Shown: in pieces, positions 40,540-50,205 of the stretch
Layout: each line of letters opens with the position of its first letter
Position numbering within the stretch: position 1 is the first letter of the stretch
From: Paractinoplanes bogorensis
Lineage (GTDB): Bacteria; Actinomycetota; Actinomycetes; Mycobacteriales; Micromonosporaceae
NCBI RefSeq assembly: GCF_018829635.1
Contig: NZ_JAHKKG010000007.1
Span: 124,001-188,000 of the forward strand
Direction: 5' to 3'
DNA: 64,000 bases
The notes under the pieces: model-generated
What the model was told of the DNA's origin: nothing
Seen by the model: the letters and a program-made list of their open reading frames with translations, nothing else
Database searches by the model: none
Translations under genes and position numbers: made by a program

Positions 40540-42579
40540 ATGGGTGTCATGGCTTACCCCCTCCGGTACGCACTTGCCGATCTCGCCCTGGCGCTCAGCC
40601 GGGTCTCGCACGATCCCGCCGCCGTGCAGTCCACGGCCGCCCGCGCCGCCGCCGACATGATCGGTGACGGCGCCGGTGTCCAGTTGCTGCGCGACGACGG
40701 CCGGTACGACTCGATCACGTACCACCACATCGACGACGAGCGCTCGGGTTCGATGGCCCGGGTGCTCGACCACGTCGACCAGCTCCCCGACGACGACTTC
40801 TCGACGGCGCTCGCGGCCAGCCGCCGGCCCATCGTGCTGGCCGGCGACGGCGTCGAGCCCCTGGCCGGGGAGGAACACGAGATCCACTCGGCCGTTCTGT
40901 GCCCGGTGATCGTCGACAACACGTACGCGGGCTATCTGGTGCTGACCCGCGAGGCGCCCGGATCCTTCTATTCCACGGCCGAGGTCGAGCTGGCCCGCGA
41001 CATCGCCGGTGAGCTGGCCCTGGCCTGCTCGAGCGCCCGCGCCCTGGAACGGCTGCGCGCCAGCGAGGAGCGTTACCGCCGGGTCCTCGAGACGATTCCC
41101 GAGGGCGTTCTGCAGCTGGATCCGGACGCCGTGGTCACGTACGCGAACGAACCCATCGGTGTCGTCCTCGGCATGCCCCGGTCCCAGCTGGTCGGGGTCT
41201 CGCTGCGCGGCTTCCTCAACGACCAGGGCCAGAAGGAGCTGAACCGCCGCATCAACGAGTGCCGCGAGGGCCGCTCCACGGTCGGCGGCACGCGGCTCAT
41301 GCGGGCCGACGGTTCGCAGCGCAGCGTCCGGATCAGCATGATGCCGCTGATGGGCGACCACGGCGAGTTCACCGGCGTGGTCTGCATGGTCACCGACACC
41401 ACCGACCACATCGACGCCCGCGGGCTCAAGCGCCAGCTCGACCACCTGCGCCGGCTCGACAGCCTGGGCCAGCTGATCGGCGGCATCTCGCACGACTTCA
41501 ACAACCTGCTGACCGTGGTCGGCGGCTCGGCCGAGATGATCTCCTCGTCGAGCGACGCGGACAGCCAGCACCACCGGCTGGCCGAGGACATCCTCGAGGC
41601 GGTCGGCACCGGGCGCTCGCTGACCCACCAGCTCCTCGCGTTCGGCCGCAGCGACGGCAACCGCCCCGAGATCATCCCGATCCCCGACCTCCTGACCGAC
41701 GTACAGAGCCTGTTTTCCCGTACGCTCGGCGAGCACATCGGTCTTGACCTGGCCTTCGGTCCCGATGTGTGGGCCGTGAAGGCCGAACGCGGCCCGCTCG
41801 AGCAGGCGCTCGTCAACCTGGCCGCCAACGCCCGCGACGCGATGCTGCACGGCGGCATGCTGCGGGTGGCCGCGATGAACGAGGTCGTCGAGGCGGGCAA
41901 GGGCCCGGAGGGGGTCCCGCCCGGCCGGCTCGTGCACATCGTCATCACCGACACGGGTGTCGGCATGACCGACGAGGTACGCCAGCGCGCGCTCGAGCCG
42001 TTCTTCACCACCCGCCCGACCGCCGCTGGTCTGGGCCTGGCCACCACGGCCGGCATCGTGCAGGGGATCGGTGGTCACATCGAGCTCGAGTCCGAGCCGC
42101 GGATGGGCACCACGGTCCACCTCTACCTGCCCGCCGCCGAGGAGAAGACCGCCTCGGTGGCCGGCCGTCAGGGCGCGCCCGCGGTGATCGGCCGGGTCAT
42201 GATCGTCGAGGACCAGCCCGAGGTGGCCCAGCTCGTACAGCGACTGATCGAGCCGGCCGGCTACGCCATCACGGTCGCCACCGACGTGCTGCAGGCGGTC
42301 AGCCTGGTCGCGGCCGGAGCGCATCCCGACCTGCTGATCACCGACGTCGTGATGCCGACGATGACCGGTCCCGAGCTGGCTGCGGCGCTGCGCACGCACC
42401 GGCCCGACCTGCCGGTGCTCTACATGTCGGGTTACACGGCGGCGTCGCTCGGCCCGCAGCTGCACCTCGACGACAACAGCATGCTGATCGAGAAGCCGTT
42501 CACCCGATCGACCCTGCTGGGGGCGATCCGAACGCTGGCCGGTACTCAACCCTCGAACGAGGGCGCCACCGCCAAGTAA
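40540..42579 (+). CDS. Hybrid sensor histidine kinase (GAF-PAS-HK-receiver)
   Basis: A 679-residue cytoplasmic sensor. Residues 10-165 form a GAF-like domain. Residues 175-300 are PAS (EERYRRVLETIPEGVLQLDPD). The phospho-His box is QLIGGISHDFNNLLTVV, near residue 318. The ATPase follows (NLAANARDAML, DTGVGM, TTAGIVQGIGG). A receiver domain ends the chain, with the phospho-Asp in DLLITDVVMPTMTGPE. No membrane segment is present, so it senses an internal signal. HDFNNLL is typical of kinases that autophosphorylate and then pass to their own receiver. A dedicated response regulator is not adjacent, so a phosphotransfer partner must lie elsewhere. Confidence 0.9.
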   Translation: MGVMAYPLRYALADLALALSRVSHDPAAVQSTAARAAADMIGDGAGVQLLRDDGRYDSITYHHIDDERSGSMARVLDHVDQLPDDDFSTALAASRRPIVLAGDGVEPLAGEEHEIHSAVLCPVIVDNTYAGYLVLTREAPGSFYSTAEVELARDIAGELALACSSARALERLRASEERYRRVLETIPEGVLQLDPDAVVTYANEPIGVVLGMPRSQLVGVSLRGFLNDQGQKELNRRINECREGRSTVGGTRLMRADGSQRSVRISMMPLMGDHGEFTGVVCMVTDTTDHIDARGLKRQLDHLRRLDSLGQLIGGISHDFNNLLTVVGGSAEMISSSSDADSQHHRLAEDILEAVGTGRSLTHQLLAFGRSDGNRPEIIPIPDLLTDVQSLFSRTLGEHIGLDLAFGPDVWAVKAERGPLEQALVNLAANARDAMLHGGMLRVAAMNEVVEAGKGPEGVPPGRLVHIVITDTGVGMTDEVRQRALEPFFTTRPTAAGLGLATTAGIVQGIGGHIELESEPRMGTTVHLYLPAAEEKTASVAGRQGAPAVIGRVMIVEDQPEVAQLVQRLIEPAGYAITVATDVLQAVSLVAAGAHPDLLITDVVMPTMTGPELAAALRTHRPDLPVLYMSGYTAASLGPQLHLDDNSMLIEKPFTRSTLLGAIRTLAGTQPSNEGATAK

Positions 42580-42690
42580 CGGGGATTCCGCGACTCCGAC
42601 CGAAGGTGCGAAACCGGGCGCTGAGGCTTGCCTTTCGATCCGGACAAAAGCCAATATTCCGGGGCACTGTCCGCTTCGGAAGGACTTCGA

Positions 42691-44499
42691 GTGACTCAGG
42701 ATCGCACGGCTGATCGTTCCAGTGTCGGAGCACGCGCCGACACGTACGGCACGTCGACCATGGACCTGAGCGGACGGTGCGTCGGCAGCTCGTACGTGCT
42801 CCAGCGCCCGATCGGCCAGGGCGCGACCGGCACCGTGTGGGAGGCGCTCGACCAGTCCACCGGCCGGTCGGTGGCGGTCAAGCTGTTGCACGAGAGCCTG
42901 CTGCGCCAGCCCAAGCTGGTCACCCGGTTCGTGCAGGAGCGCACGATCCTGCGGATGCTGCGCCACCGCAACGTCGTCCGGGTGCGCGACCTGTTCAGCG
43001 TGGGCGAGACCATCGGCCTGGTGATGGACCTGGTCAGCGGGGGCAGCCTGCGCGACCTGCTGCGCACCGAGCACACCGTCGGCCCCGGCGAGGCGGCCCG
43101 GCTGACCGCCCAGGTCGCCGCCGCGCTGGCCGAGGCGCACGACCTCGGCGTCGTGCACCGCGACCTCAAGCCCGACAACATCCTGCTGGCGATGGCCGAC
43201 GGCCGCCCCGACACCCGCCTGACCGACTTCGGCGTGGCCCGCATCCTCAACACCCCGAGCATGACCACGCCCAGCGCGGTCGTCGGCACCCCGCACTACA
43301 TGTCGCCCGAGGCCTTCCACGGCGCCACGGCCAGCCCCGCGACGGACGTCTACGCGCTCGGCGTGCTCCTGTACGAACTGGTCAGCGGACACCCGCCGTA
43401 CATGAGCGACTCGATCCCCGACCTGATGCGCCGCCACCTGGAGGGCAACCCGATCCGCCGCCCCGGCATCCCCGGCCCGGTCTGGGACGTGATCACGGCC
43501 TGCATGGAGCAGAAGCCCCGCCTGCGCCCCACCGCCGCCGAACTGGTGGCCGACCTCTCCGACGCCGCCCGCCGCTTCGCCGACGTCCCGGCTCTGCCGC
43601 CACCGTCCACGGAGTCCCTGCTCGAACAGGCGCGTCCGGCGCCGATCCTGCAGCCCGCGATCGAGCCCGTACGGTCGGAACCGCTCCTGCCCCCGCCCCC
43701 CGAATCACTTGTCCCCGCACCGCGCCGCCCCGAGCGCCGCAACGCCGTCCCGAGCTGGCGCTGGGCCCGCCCCGGCGCCACCATGGCCCTGATCGCCGGC
43801 GCGATGGTCGCCTCGGCCGTCGCCACCACGGCCTGGAACATCGGCCGCTCCGACAGCACCCCGCAGGACCTGGCCGCTCCCCAGGTGGTCACCGCCCCTG
43901 CATCGACCACCTTGACCCGCCCCAGCTCGGCAGCGGCCGCACCGGGCCGAGCCGCAGCTACGGCCGCCGCCACCACCCCGGCCGGTGCTCCCGGCCGCCG
44001 CGCTCTCGCCGCCGACTCCCGGCCGATCTCCCCCTCGGCCACGCCCGCGCCCCCGGCGCCGCCGCGTTCCGCCGCCCCCGCGGCCACGCACACCCGGCCG
44101 TCACCGACGCGTTCCCCCAAGCCCGAGGCCAAGCCGTACGGCCCGTGGGAGTGCAGCTCCGGCATCGCGGTCGACTGGCAGACCAAGATGGGCGTGGTGG
44201 CCAAGCCGTGCCGGATGAGCGGCCGTGACATCCGCTACCAGGGTTCCCTGACCGGCCCCGGCGGTGGCCGCGGCCGCATCACGGTGGAACTGCAGGACAC
44301 CAGCACCGGCCGTACCGTCGACGGCCCCCGAACCTGCGACAACCTGTCCTTCGAGGGCCGCCTGGGCACCCAGAACTGCGGCCCCGAATCCGCCAAGCCG
44401 GCCCGCGGCCACTCGTACGCCGTGGTCGTCTCGTTCAGTTACGAGCGCGAGGGCCAGACCCTGACCAGCAAGGCCAAGGGCCCCACCTTCACCTGGTAG
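42691..44499 (+). CDS. Membrane Ser/Thr protein kinase with secreted C-terminal domain
   Basis: A 602-residue PknB-type receptor kinase. The kinase domain (residues 25-290) has IGQGATGTVWEAL, the Lys in SVAVKLLHES, HRDLKPDNILL, LTDFGVARI and a GTPHYMSPEAF activation segment. One membrane helix (MALIAGAMVASAVATTAW) lies near residue 380. A Ser/Pro/Ala-rich extracellular linker leads to a final domain of about 110 residues (WECSSGIAVDW, CRMSGRDIRY, CGPESAK) with four cysteines. It is not a PASTA domain. The start is GTG 42691, with AGGA six bases upstream, rather than the earlier ATG at 42628. It should report an envelope signal by phosphorylation. Confidence 0.9.
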   Translation: MTQDRTADRSSVGARADTYGTSTMDLSGRCVGSSYVLQRPIGQGATGTVWEALDQSTGRSVAVKLLHESLLRQPKLVTRFVQERTILRMLRHRNVVRVRDLFSVGETIGLVMDLVSGGSLRDLLRTEHTVGPGEAARLTAQVAAALAEAHDLGVVHRDLKPDNILLAMADGRPDTRLTDFGVARILNTPSMTTPSAVVGTPHYMSPEAFHGATASPATDVYALGVLLYELVSGHPPYMSDSIPDLMRRHLEGNPIRRPGIPGPVWDVITACMEQKPRLRPTAAELVADLSDAARRFADVPALPPPSTESLLEQARPAPILQPAIEPVRSEPLLPPPPESLVPAPRRPERRNAVPSWRWARPGATMALIAGAMVASAVATTAWNIGRSDSTPQDLAAPQVVTAPASTTLTRPSSAAAAPGRAAATAAATTPAGAPGRRALAADSRPISPSATPAPPAPPRSAAPAATHTRPSPTRSPKPEAKPYGPWECSSGIAVDWQTKMGVVAKPCRMSGRDIRYQGSLTGPGGGRGRITVELQDTSTGRTVDGPRTCDNLSFEGRLGTQNCGPESAKPARGHSYAVVVSFSYEREGQTLTSKAKGPTFTW

Positions 44500-44565
44500 C
44501 CACCCCTGTTCGCCGGCGCGGAAATACGGTGGAGGGGTTCGGCGTTCTGGCCTACCGTGATCAGC

Positions 44566-44685
44566 ATGTACGCACCCGGTCTGCAGCAGCCCCTCGGGGC
44601 GGCTCCCGCGTGCGTGCCTTCGCTCAGCGGCGCCGATACCCGAATCTGACCCTTCCCCACCAGCAGCAGAACCCCGGGGAAGGGT
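44566..44685 (+). promoter_or_regulatory. Leader ORF and hairpin ahead of the second EF-Tu gene
   Basis: In the 277-base gap before tuf, an ATG at 44566 opens a 27-codon frame that ends with TGA at 44647-44649. A TACCGT (44553-44558) seven bases upstream is a plausible -10, so the mRNA could start at this ATG and be leaderless. Immediately after the stop, ACCCTTCCCC (44649-44658) pairs with GGGGAAGGGT (44676-44685). This order (short ORF, hairpin, gene) is that of an attenuator, but there is no T-tract and no ribosome site before the leader, so it is only a candidate. Confidence 0.3.
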
Positions 44686-44776
44686 GGTCGCTCCATGCGC
44701 GGTTCTGGCGCTCCCGGCTTGGCAGGCAGGTGGCGCAACCCCGAATTGCCTTACATCCAGTGAGGACTGAGAAATC

Positions 44777-45967
44777 ATGGCGAAGAGCCAGTTCATCCGT
44801 ACGAAGCCGCACCTCAACATCGGCACGATGGGGCACGTCGACCACGGGAAGACGACCCTGACCGCCGCCATCACGAAGGTTCTCGCCGACCGCGACCCGG
44901 CCTCCAACCGGTACGTCGCGTTCGAGGGCATCGACAAGGCGCCGGAGGAGGCCGCCCGCGGCATCACCATCACCATCGCGCACGTCGAGTACGAGACGCC
45001 GAACCGGCACTACGCGCACGTCGACATGCCGGGCCACGCCGACTACGTGAAGAACATGATCACGGGCGCGGCTCAGGTCGACGGGGCGATCCTCGTGGTC
45101 AGCGCGCAGGACGGCAGCATGCCGCAGACCCGCGAGCACGTGCTGCTCGCCCAGCGGGTCGGCGTGCCGCACCTGGTGGTGGCGCTCAACAAGAGCGACG
45201 CCGTGGACGACCCGGAGCTGCTCGACCTGGTCGAGCTCGAGGTGCGGGAGCTGCTGAGCGAGTACGGGTTCCCCGGTGACGAGGTTCCCGTCGTACGGGT
45301 CAGCGCGCTGAAGGCGCTCGAGGGCGACCCGAAGTGGGTGCAGTCGGTGGTCGACCTGCTCGACGCGGTCGACGAGTACGTACCGATCCCGCCGCGCGAG
45401 CTCGGTGAGCCGTTCCTGATGCCGATCGAGAACGTGCTCACGATCAGCGGGCGCGGCACCGTGGTCACCGGCAAGATCGACCGCGGCACGCTGCGGGTCG
45501 GTGACGCGGTCGAGGTGGTCGGGCTCGGGCCCACCGTCGCCACCGTGGCGACCGGGCTCGAGACGTTCGGCAAGTCGCTCGAGACGGCCGAGGCCGGCGA
45601 CAACGCGGCGATCCTGCTGCGCGGCATCAAGCGCGACCAGGTGCAGCGCGGCCAGGTGGTGGCGTTGCCGGGCAGCGTGACCCCGCACCAGAAGTTCGAG
45701 GCCCGCATGTACGCGCTCACGAAGGAGGAGGGTGGCCGGCACACGCCGTTCGAGTCGAACTACCGGCCGCAGTTCTACTTCCACACCACGGACGTGTCCG
45801 GCGGCCTCGACCTGGGTGACCTCGACCTGGTCATGCCGGGCGACACGCTCGACAAGGTCACGGTGACGCTGGGCAAGCCGGTCGCGCTCGAGGCCGGCAC
45901 CGGTTTCGCGGTCCGTGAGGGCAACCGCACGGTCGCCGCGGGCACCGTGACGGCGCTGCTCGACTAG
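44777..45967 (+). CDS. tuf: Divergent second elongation factor Tu
   Basis: A 396-residue EF-Tu. GHVDHGKTT (P-loop), [15 protein letters not shown] (switch I), [12 protein letters not shown] (switch II) and NKSD carry the GTPase motifs, and domains 2 and 3 are complete. It is not the ordinary copy, which sits in the str operon: the canonical DCPGH reads DMPGH (E. coli Cys81), and the helix LLGRQVGVP reads LLAQRVGVP, placing Arg at E. coli position Gln124, a site whose replacement gives kirromycin resistance. It resembles the Streptomyces tuf3 type. GTP-dependent tRNA delivery should be kept. Its TAG stop shares CTAG with the convergent MFS gene. Confidence 0.9.
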   Translation: MAKSQFIRTKPHLNIGTMGHVDHGKTTLTAAITKVLADRDPASNRYVAFEGIDKAPEEAARGITITIAHVEYETPNRHYAHVDMPGHADYVKNMITGAAQVDGAILVVSAQDGSMPQTREHVLLAQRVGVPHLVVALNKSDAVDDPELLDLVELEVRELLSEYGFPGDEVPVVRVSALKALEGDPKWVQSVVDLLDAVDEYVPIPPRELGEPFLMPIENVLTISGRGTVVTGKIDRGTLRVGDAVEVVGLGPTVATVATGLETFGKSLETAEAGDNAAILLRGIKRDQVQRGQVVALPGSVTPHQKFEARMYALTKEEGGRHTPFESNYRPQFYFHTTDVSGGLDLGDLDLVMPGDTLDKVTVTLGKPVALEAGTGFAVREGNRTVAAGTVTALLD

Positions 45968-47130
45968 ATCGGAGAGGCGGTCGGTGAAAGCCGGCCGCCT
46001 CGTTCCGTCCGGGGGCGGGGAACCAGCGCCACGAGCAGCATCAACGGGATCACCGCGATCATCGTGGTGGCCAGGCCGGCGTGGTCGGCGACCCAGCCGA
46101 TCAGGGCCGGACCGAGCAGGATCCCGCTGTAGGTGAAGGTGGTCAGCCGCGAGGTCAGCGTCGCCGTGGAGGCGCCCGGCAGCCGGCCGACGGCGCTGAA
46201 GGTCAGCGGCACCAGCACCGAGGAGCCGAGCCCGGCCAGCGCGAACCCGGCCACGGCCACACCCGGGTGCGGGATCAGGACGGCCACCGTGAAACCGGCG
46301 GCCGCGGTCAGCGCGCCGGCTCGGAACAGTCCGGGGCGGTGGCTGAGCCGATCACCGGCCAGCCGGCCCAGGGTCTGACCACCGGTGTACGCCGTGATCG
46401 CCACCGCGGCCAGGCTCAGCGAGGCGCTCCTGGCCTCGTACAGGAAAATTCCGCCCCAGCCGAGCGCCGCCCCCTCGCAGATCATCAGCGCGGTGGCGGT
46501 CAGGCCGAGGACGAGCAGTGGGCGGCTCCACCCCGAGCGGATCGAAACCGCGGCGCCCGGTTCCTGCGCGAAGCGTCCAGTGTCCGGCAGCTGTCGTCCG
46601 ATCAGCACGCCTGCCACCAGGAGGACAGCTCCCGCCACGGTGAGGTGCGTGGCGAGGGTGACCCCGAAATGCGCCAGGGCGGCCGTGGACAGCGACGCGA
46701 TCACCGCGCTGACGCTCCAGGCCGCGTGGCACCCGTTGAGGATCGGCCGTCCGAGTTCCCGTTCGACGGCGACCGCGCTCGCGTTCATCGCCGCATCGGT
46801 GGCACCGTGGACACCGCCGAGCACTGCAGCCCCACCGATGTACCACCACGGTCCGGGGGCGAACGCCAGCCCGACCAGCAGGATCGGCATCACGGTCAGC
46901 GCGGTGCGCAGGACGGCTCGCGTGCCGACCCGTGCCGCCAGTGGCCCGACGGCCTGCATGCAACCCAGCGCGGCCAGGGCGAACAGCAGCCCGGAGAGCC
47001 CGAACCGGGCGTCGCTGAGGTCGTGGGCCGACTTGAACGACGGCGCCCGCACGATGTAGGTGGACAGCGTCAGACCGTTGAGCAGGAACACCATGGTGAC
47101 CGCCCGGCGGGCGAGTTGGCTGTCGATCAT
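45964..47130 (-). CDS. MFS transporter, unknown substrate
   Basis: A 388-residue major-facilitator protein with about twelve segments. [33 protein letters not shown] starts the chain. [15 protein letters not shown] is a weak motif [32 protein letters not shown] is a family block typical of the YbjJ-like inner-membrane transporters, and [42 protein letters not shown] is in the second half. It may export sugars or small metabolites. The ATG at 47130 is chosen because the coding frame upstream has no MFS character. It faces tuf, and their TAG stops share the same four bases. Confidence 0.85.
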   Translation of the reverse strand: MIDSQLARRAVTMVFLLNGLTLSTYIVRAPSFKSAHDLSDARFGLSGLLFALAALGCMQAVGPLAARVGTRAVLRTALTVMPILLVGLAFAPGPWWYIGGAAVLGGVHGATDAAMNASAVAVERELGRPILNGCHAAWSVSAVIASLSTAALAHFGVTLATHLTVAGAVLLVAGVLIGRQLPDTGRFAQEPGAAVSIRSGWSRPLLVLGLTATALMICEGAALGWGGIFLYEARSASLSLAAVAITAYTGGQTLGRLAGDRLSHRPGLFRAGALTAAAGFTVAVLIPHPGVAVAGFALAGLGSSVLVPLTFSAVGRLPGASTATLTSRLTTFTYSGILLGPALIGWVADHAGLATTMIAVIPLMLLVALVPRPRTERGGRLSPTASPI

Positions 47131-47211
47131 GCGGGGCCTCCCGGCGTCGTGTGCGGATACACACTTCCGACGAACGGCGCCCCCCGAATTCGGACCACTA
47201 GTCTGGTGATC

Positions 47212-47820
47212 ATGAAAATGCCGTTGCCCGAAGGCGAGTTCGACGCGTACCTGTTCGACTGCGACGGCACGATCGCCGACTCGATGCCGGTGCACCACCG
47301 GGCCTGGCTGCGCGCGCTCGAACCGTGGGGCGCGACGTTCGACGAAGAGCTGTTCTACGCCTGGGGCGGGCGCCCGCCGGCCACGGTGATCGCCGAGCTG
47401 AACGCGCGGCAGGGGCTGGCCATGCCGGTCGACGAGGTGAACGAGCAGCGGGAGAAGTACTTCCAGGAGCTGTTGCCCGAGGTGACCGCGGTGCCCGAGG
47501 TGCTCGAGCACATTCAGGACGCGTACGGGAAAGTGCCTTTTGCTGTGGTCTCGGGCAGCGCGCGGGATTCGGTGACCGCGTCGCTGACCGCGCTCGGGCT
47601 GCTCGACCGTTTCGACGTGCTGGTGTGTGCGGGCGACTACGTGAACGGCAAGCCCGATCCGGAGTGCTTCCTGGCCGCGGCCGAGCTGCTCGACGTGGCG
47701 CCCGAGCGTTGTGTCGTCTTCGAGGACACCGATTTCGGCGTACGGGCGGCGACCGCGGCCGGGATGGCAGTAGTCCGGGTGCCGCCACCGTGGCAGCGGC
47801 ACCCGTCCGACGTCAGCTGA
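47212..47820 (+). CDS. HAD-superfamily phosphatase, YqaB/beta-phosphoglucomutase-like
   Basis: A 202-residue HAD hydrolase. LFDCDGTIADSMPVHHRAWL holds the nucleophile Asp, the acid/base Asp and the typical cap segment. FAVVSGSARDSV is motif II, NGKPDPECFLAAAELL has the Lys of motif III, and VVFEDTDFGVRAATAAGM motif IV. This order and the small helical cap match sugar-phosphate phosphatases such as YqaB (fructose 1-phosphate) and related mutases. No kinase or mutase lies next to it. The ATG at 47212 is the preferred start, and an ATG at 47218 is possible. A duplicated 45-bp segment follows its stop. Confidence 0.9.
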   Translation: MKMPLPEGEFDAYLFDCDGTIADSMPVHHRAWLRALEPWGATFDEELFYAWGGRPPATVIAELNARQGLAMPVDEVNEQREKYFQELLPEVTAVPEVLEHIQDAYGKVPFAVVSGSARDSVTASLTALGLLDRFDVLVCAGDYVNGKPDPECFLAAAELLDVAPERCVVFEDTDFGVRAATAAGMAVVRVPPPWQRHPSDVS

Positions 47821-47827
47821 GCTGCAG

Positions 47828-47918
47828 CCGTCCGACCGCCCCGCCCGCCACCCTGAAATCAGACTAAAGACATCCGTCCGACCGCCCCGCCCGCCACCCT
47901 GAAATCAGACTAAAGACA
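47828..47918. repeat. 45-bp tandem duplication at the GH30 gene end
   Basis: Two identical 45-bp copies (47828-47872 and 47874-47918, period 46) begin CCGTCCGACCGCCCCGCCCG and end CAGACTAAAGACA. The right copy contains the stop codon and last residues (SLV) of the GH30 gene, so the left copy is a duplicated gene end. Copies are identical, so the event is recent. Confidence 0.95.
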
Positions 47919-50049
47919 AGTAGTCGAGGTTGAAGCCGCCCGTCTCGCAGTAGACCGTGACCAGCTGGTCGCCGGCGGGCAGCGTCACCGGCACGTGCAC
48001 CGACTGATAAGCGGCCCACCCGCCGGTGTCCGGCACCGAGACGGTGGCCAGCGTCGCGCCCGCCGCGTCGCGGAACGTGATGGCGTCGGTGGCCACCGCG
48101 CCGGTGCCGTTGGCGACGCGCAGCTCGAGGTCGTAGGTCCCGGGCTGCGCGATGTCGACGCGGTAGCTGAGCCAGTTCCCGGCCGCGGTCCAGCCGATGT
48201 TCCGGCCGCCGCTGGCGCCGGCATTGCTCTCGACGAAGTTGGCGCCACCCTCGGTCCAGCCGTGCTGCGCGGCGTACGACTCCGCTTCCACACGTACGCC
48301 CGGGGGTGCGCCGTGCGGCACGACGTTCACGTCGACCGTGACCGTGTCGCGGGCCCGGCCGTCGGTCACGTGGAAGGTCAGCCGCTGGGGGCCCGCGGTC
48401 GTCGGGCTGAGCGTCACCACTCCGGTTGTCGCGTCGACCGAGACGCCGGCGGGCAGGTCGGTGGCGTAGTAGGCGAGCCGGTCGCGGTCCCGGTCGGTGG
48501 CCGACAGACGGAACGTGGTGGTCGCGTACTGGTCGGCGGTCACCGCGGGTACGTCGCGCAGCACCGGGGCGTGGTTGTGGCGGTTGTTCAGGTCGGCCGT
48601 CCACCGGTACGTGGCGTACGAGTTGGCGGGCACGGTCACCGTCCCGCCCCCGATGAACTGGACATTTCGGGGGCTCGCGGCCGAGTTGCCGAGCACGGCG
48701 GTGAACCGGTCGCCGTCGCGGTAGACGACGTTCGCGACTCCGCGCGACGCCGCGCTGGATTCGACGCGTACATCGGACGGGGTCAGATAGCGAGCGAATT
48801 GGCCCAGCGCATAGAGCTCACCGCGTACGGAAAAGGTCTGGGTCTCGGTGTTGACCTTGACCATCCGGTCGGGCCATTTGGTGGTACGGCCGACCTCTTC
48901 CCAGTCCACATTGTTGTCGCGTTTATCGGTCCAGTGCAGAGTGCCGCCGGTCTGGTCGGTCGTCTGCGCCCACAGCACATAACTGCTGGCGTCGAGCCGG
49001 AAATAGTCGAGCACGGTGGCCGGGTTGAGATCGCTGGTCTCGGTCATGTGGACCGGTTTCCCGTACGCCTCGTAAGCATCGCGCATCACCGCCGGATCGC
49101 CCCAATAGGGGTGGAACGCGATTCCGTCGGCGGCTTTCCGGGTGGCCGGATCGTTCATGATCCGGTAGTAGTTCTTGGTCGTCGTGCTGTTCGGGTCGCG
49201 CCAATCCCAGAAGTTGAAGTCGTGCACGTAGAGCTGCGTCCGCAGTCCCGCTCTCCGGACTTCGCGCTTGATCGCCACGGCCAGTTTCTGCTGCTGCTCC
49301 ACACTGATGTCCATCGCCGGATAGACGACGTCCATCCCCGGCTCGTTGAGCAGAGTCAGGGCATCGATGCGAATTCCCTTTTTCCCGTACGCCTGCAGGT
49401 ACTTCACGTAGTACCGGGCGAACACGTCGATCGCATCGTCCCGCAGCTTGCCGACCTGATAATGCTCGGTCGTGCTGCCCGGCTTGAGGGCGACCTCGCC
49501 GGTGAACCGGTTGTTCGTCTTCATCCAGGACGGTGCACTCCAGGCCGAGGCGAAGAACGTCGCGTCCGGGTTGTACTTCTGAATCAGCTTGACCGCCTCG
49601 ACCATGTGCAGGTCGATGTCGCGCTGGATGGAGAAATACTTCAGGTCGAAGTCCTCGGTGACACCGGCCGGCAATTCGTCATAGGACCAGAACGGCAGGT
49701 GCTCGATCAGGTCGGGGCTGCCGATGGTGAGCCGGAATCGATCGAACCCGGCACCGTTCTTCGGGTCGACGAGAAGCTTGACGGCCTTCTCCCGCTCGGC
49801 CGGGGTGAGTTTCCACAGATTCGAGACGCTGGTCTCGTCGATCGAGAAGCCGATGCCGCTGTAGCGCTGCCGTTCCTGCGACGGGTCGACCACAACGGTG
49901 GCTGTCTCATCGGCCGTGCCGGCCCTCGGCAGGGGTGCCCAGTGCGCGGTGCCGCCCGAGTAGGTGCCGGACGGCCCGGCGGCGGTCGCGGGCTGGGCCG
50001 CCGGAACCGTCAGGGCCATCGCCAGCAGCGCGATCGCGGATCGCTTCAT
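47905..50049 (-). CDS. Secreted GH30-family glycosidase with Ig-like and CBM6/35-like domains
   Basis: A 714-residue exported enzyme. A signal peptide (SAIALLAMALTVPAAQPATA) precedes a GH30 barrel (residues 50-500): RYSGIGFSIDETS, DLIEHLPFWSYDEL, FFASAWSAPSWMKT, the acid/base Glu in ALTLLNEPG and the nucleophile Glu in VHMTETSD. A beta-rich cadherin-like domain follows (residues 500-590, VLRDVPAVTADQY to GRARDTVTVDV). The last 125 residues (VEAESYAAQHGWTEGG, GRNIGWTAAGNWLSYRVDI) form a CBM6/35-like module that binds sugar polymers. It may cut beta-1,6-glucan, xylan or glucosylceramide-like bonds. The stop sits in the right copy of a 45-bp duplication. Confidence 0.9.
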   Translation of the reverse strand: MKRSAIALLAMALTVPAAQPATAAGPSGTYSGGTAHWAPLPRAGTADETATVVVDPSQERQRYSGIGFSIDETSVSNLWKLTPAEREKAVKLLVDPKNGAGFDRFRLTIGSPDLIEHLPFWSYDELPAGVTEDFDLKYFSIQRDIDLHMVEAVKLIQKYNPDATFFASAWSAPSWMKTNNRFTGEVALKPGSTTEHYQVGKLRDDAIDVFARYYVKYLQAYGKKGIRIDALTLLNEPGMDVVYPAMDISVEQQQKLAVAIKREVRRAGLRTQLYVHDFNFWDWRDPNSTTTKNYYRIMNDPATRKAADGIAFHPYWGDPAVMRDAYEAYGKPVHMTETSDLNPATVLDYFRLDASSYVLWAQTTDQTGGTLHWTDKRDNNVDWEEVGRTTKWPDRMVKVNTETQTFSVRGELYALGQFARYLTPSDVRVESSAASRGVANVVYRDGDRFTAVLGNSAASPRNVQFIGGGTVTVPANSYATYRWTADLNNRHNHAPVLRDVPAVTADQYATTTFRLSATDRDRDRLAYYATDLPAGVSVDATTGVVTLSPTTAGPQRLTFHVTDGRARDTVTVDVNVVPHGAPPGVRVEAESYAAQHGWTEGGANFVESNAGASGGRNIGWTAAGNWLSYRVDIAQPGTYDLELRVANGTGAVATDAITFRDAAGATLATVSVPDTGGWAAYQSVHVPVTLPAGDQLVTVYCETGGFNLDYLSLV

Positions 50050-50205
50050 GCGTCCCCCAGGGATAGATCGGTGGCTATCTGGAAGGGGAGTTTATTGATT
50101 GCTTCAACTAAGCCGCAACAGGTCTCCTGATCGGTCCCAGGACTGACCGTGATGTCAATCCCTGGGTCGATGACCGCGGGCGCCGCGATACCTACGATCG
50201 TGGGC

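Larger units (their letters stand above)
258..49391. repeat. Dispersed CGTACGGGAAA word
   Basis: The exact 11-mer occurs on the plus strand at 258, 11064, 16880, 27723 and 47522, and on the minus strand (as TTTCCCGTACG) within 13984-13995, 41713-41724, 49057-49067 and 49380-49391. One-base-longer variants lie near 5581, 38211 and 57828. CGTACGGGATC occurs at 465, 4009, 6812, 11990 and 38218, all on the plus strand. Confidence 0.85.

Noticed and set aside
40333-43437. 1,034-codon antisense frame over the histidine kinase and Ser/Thr kinase genes
   Set aside because: No domain or start signal, and it spans two clear genes and the sirtuin end.
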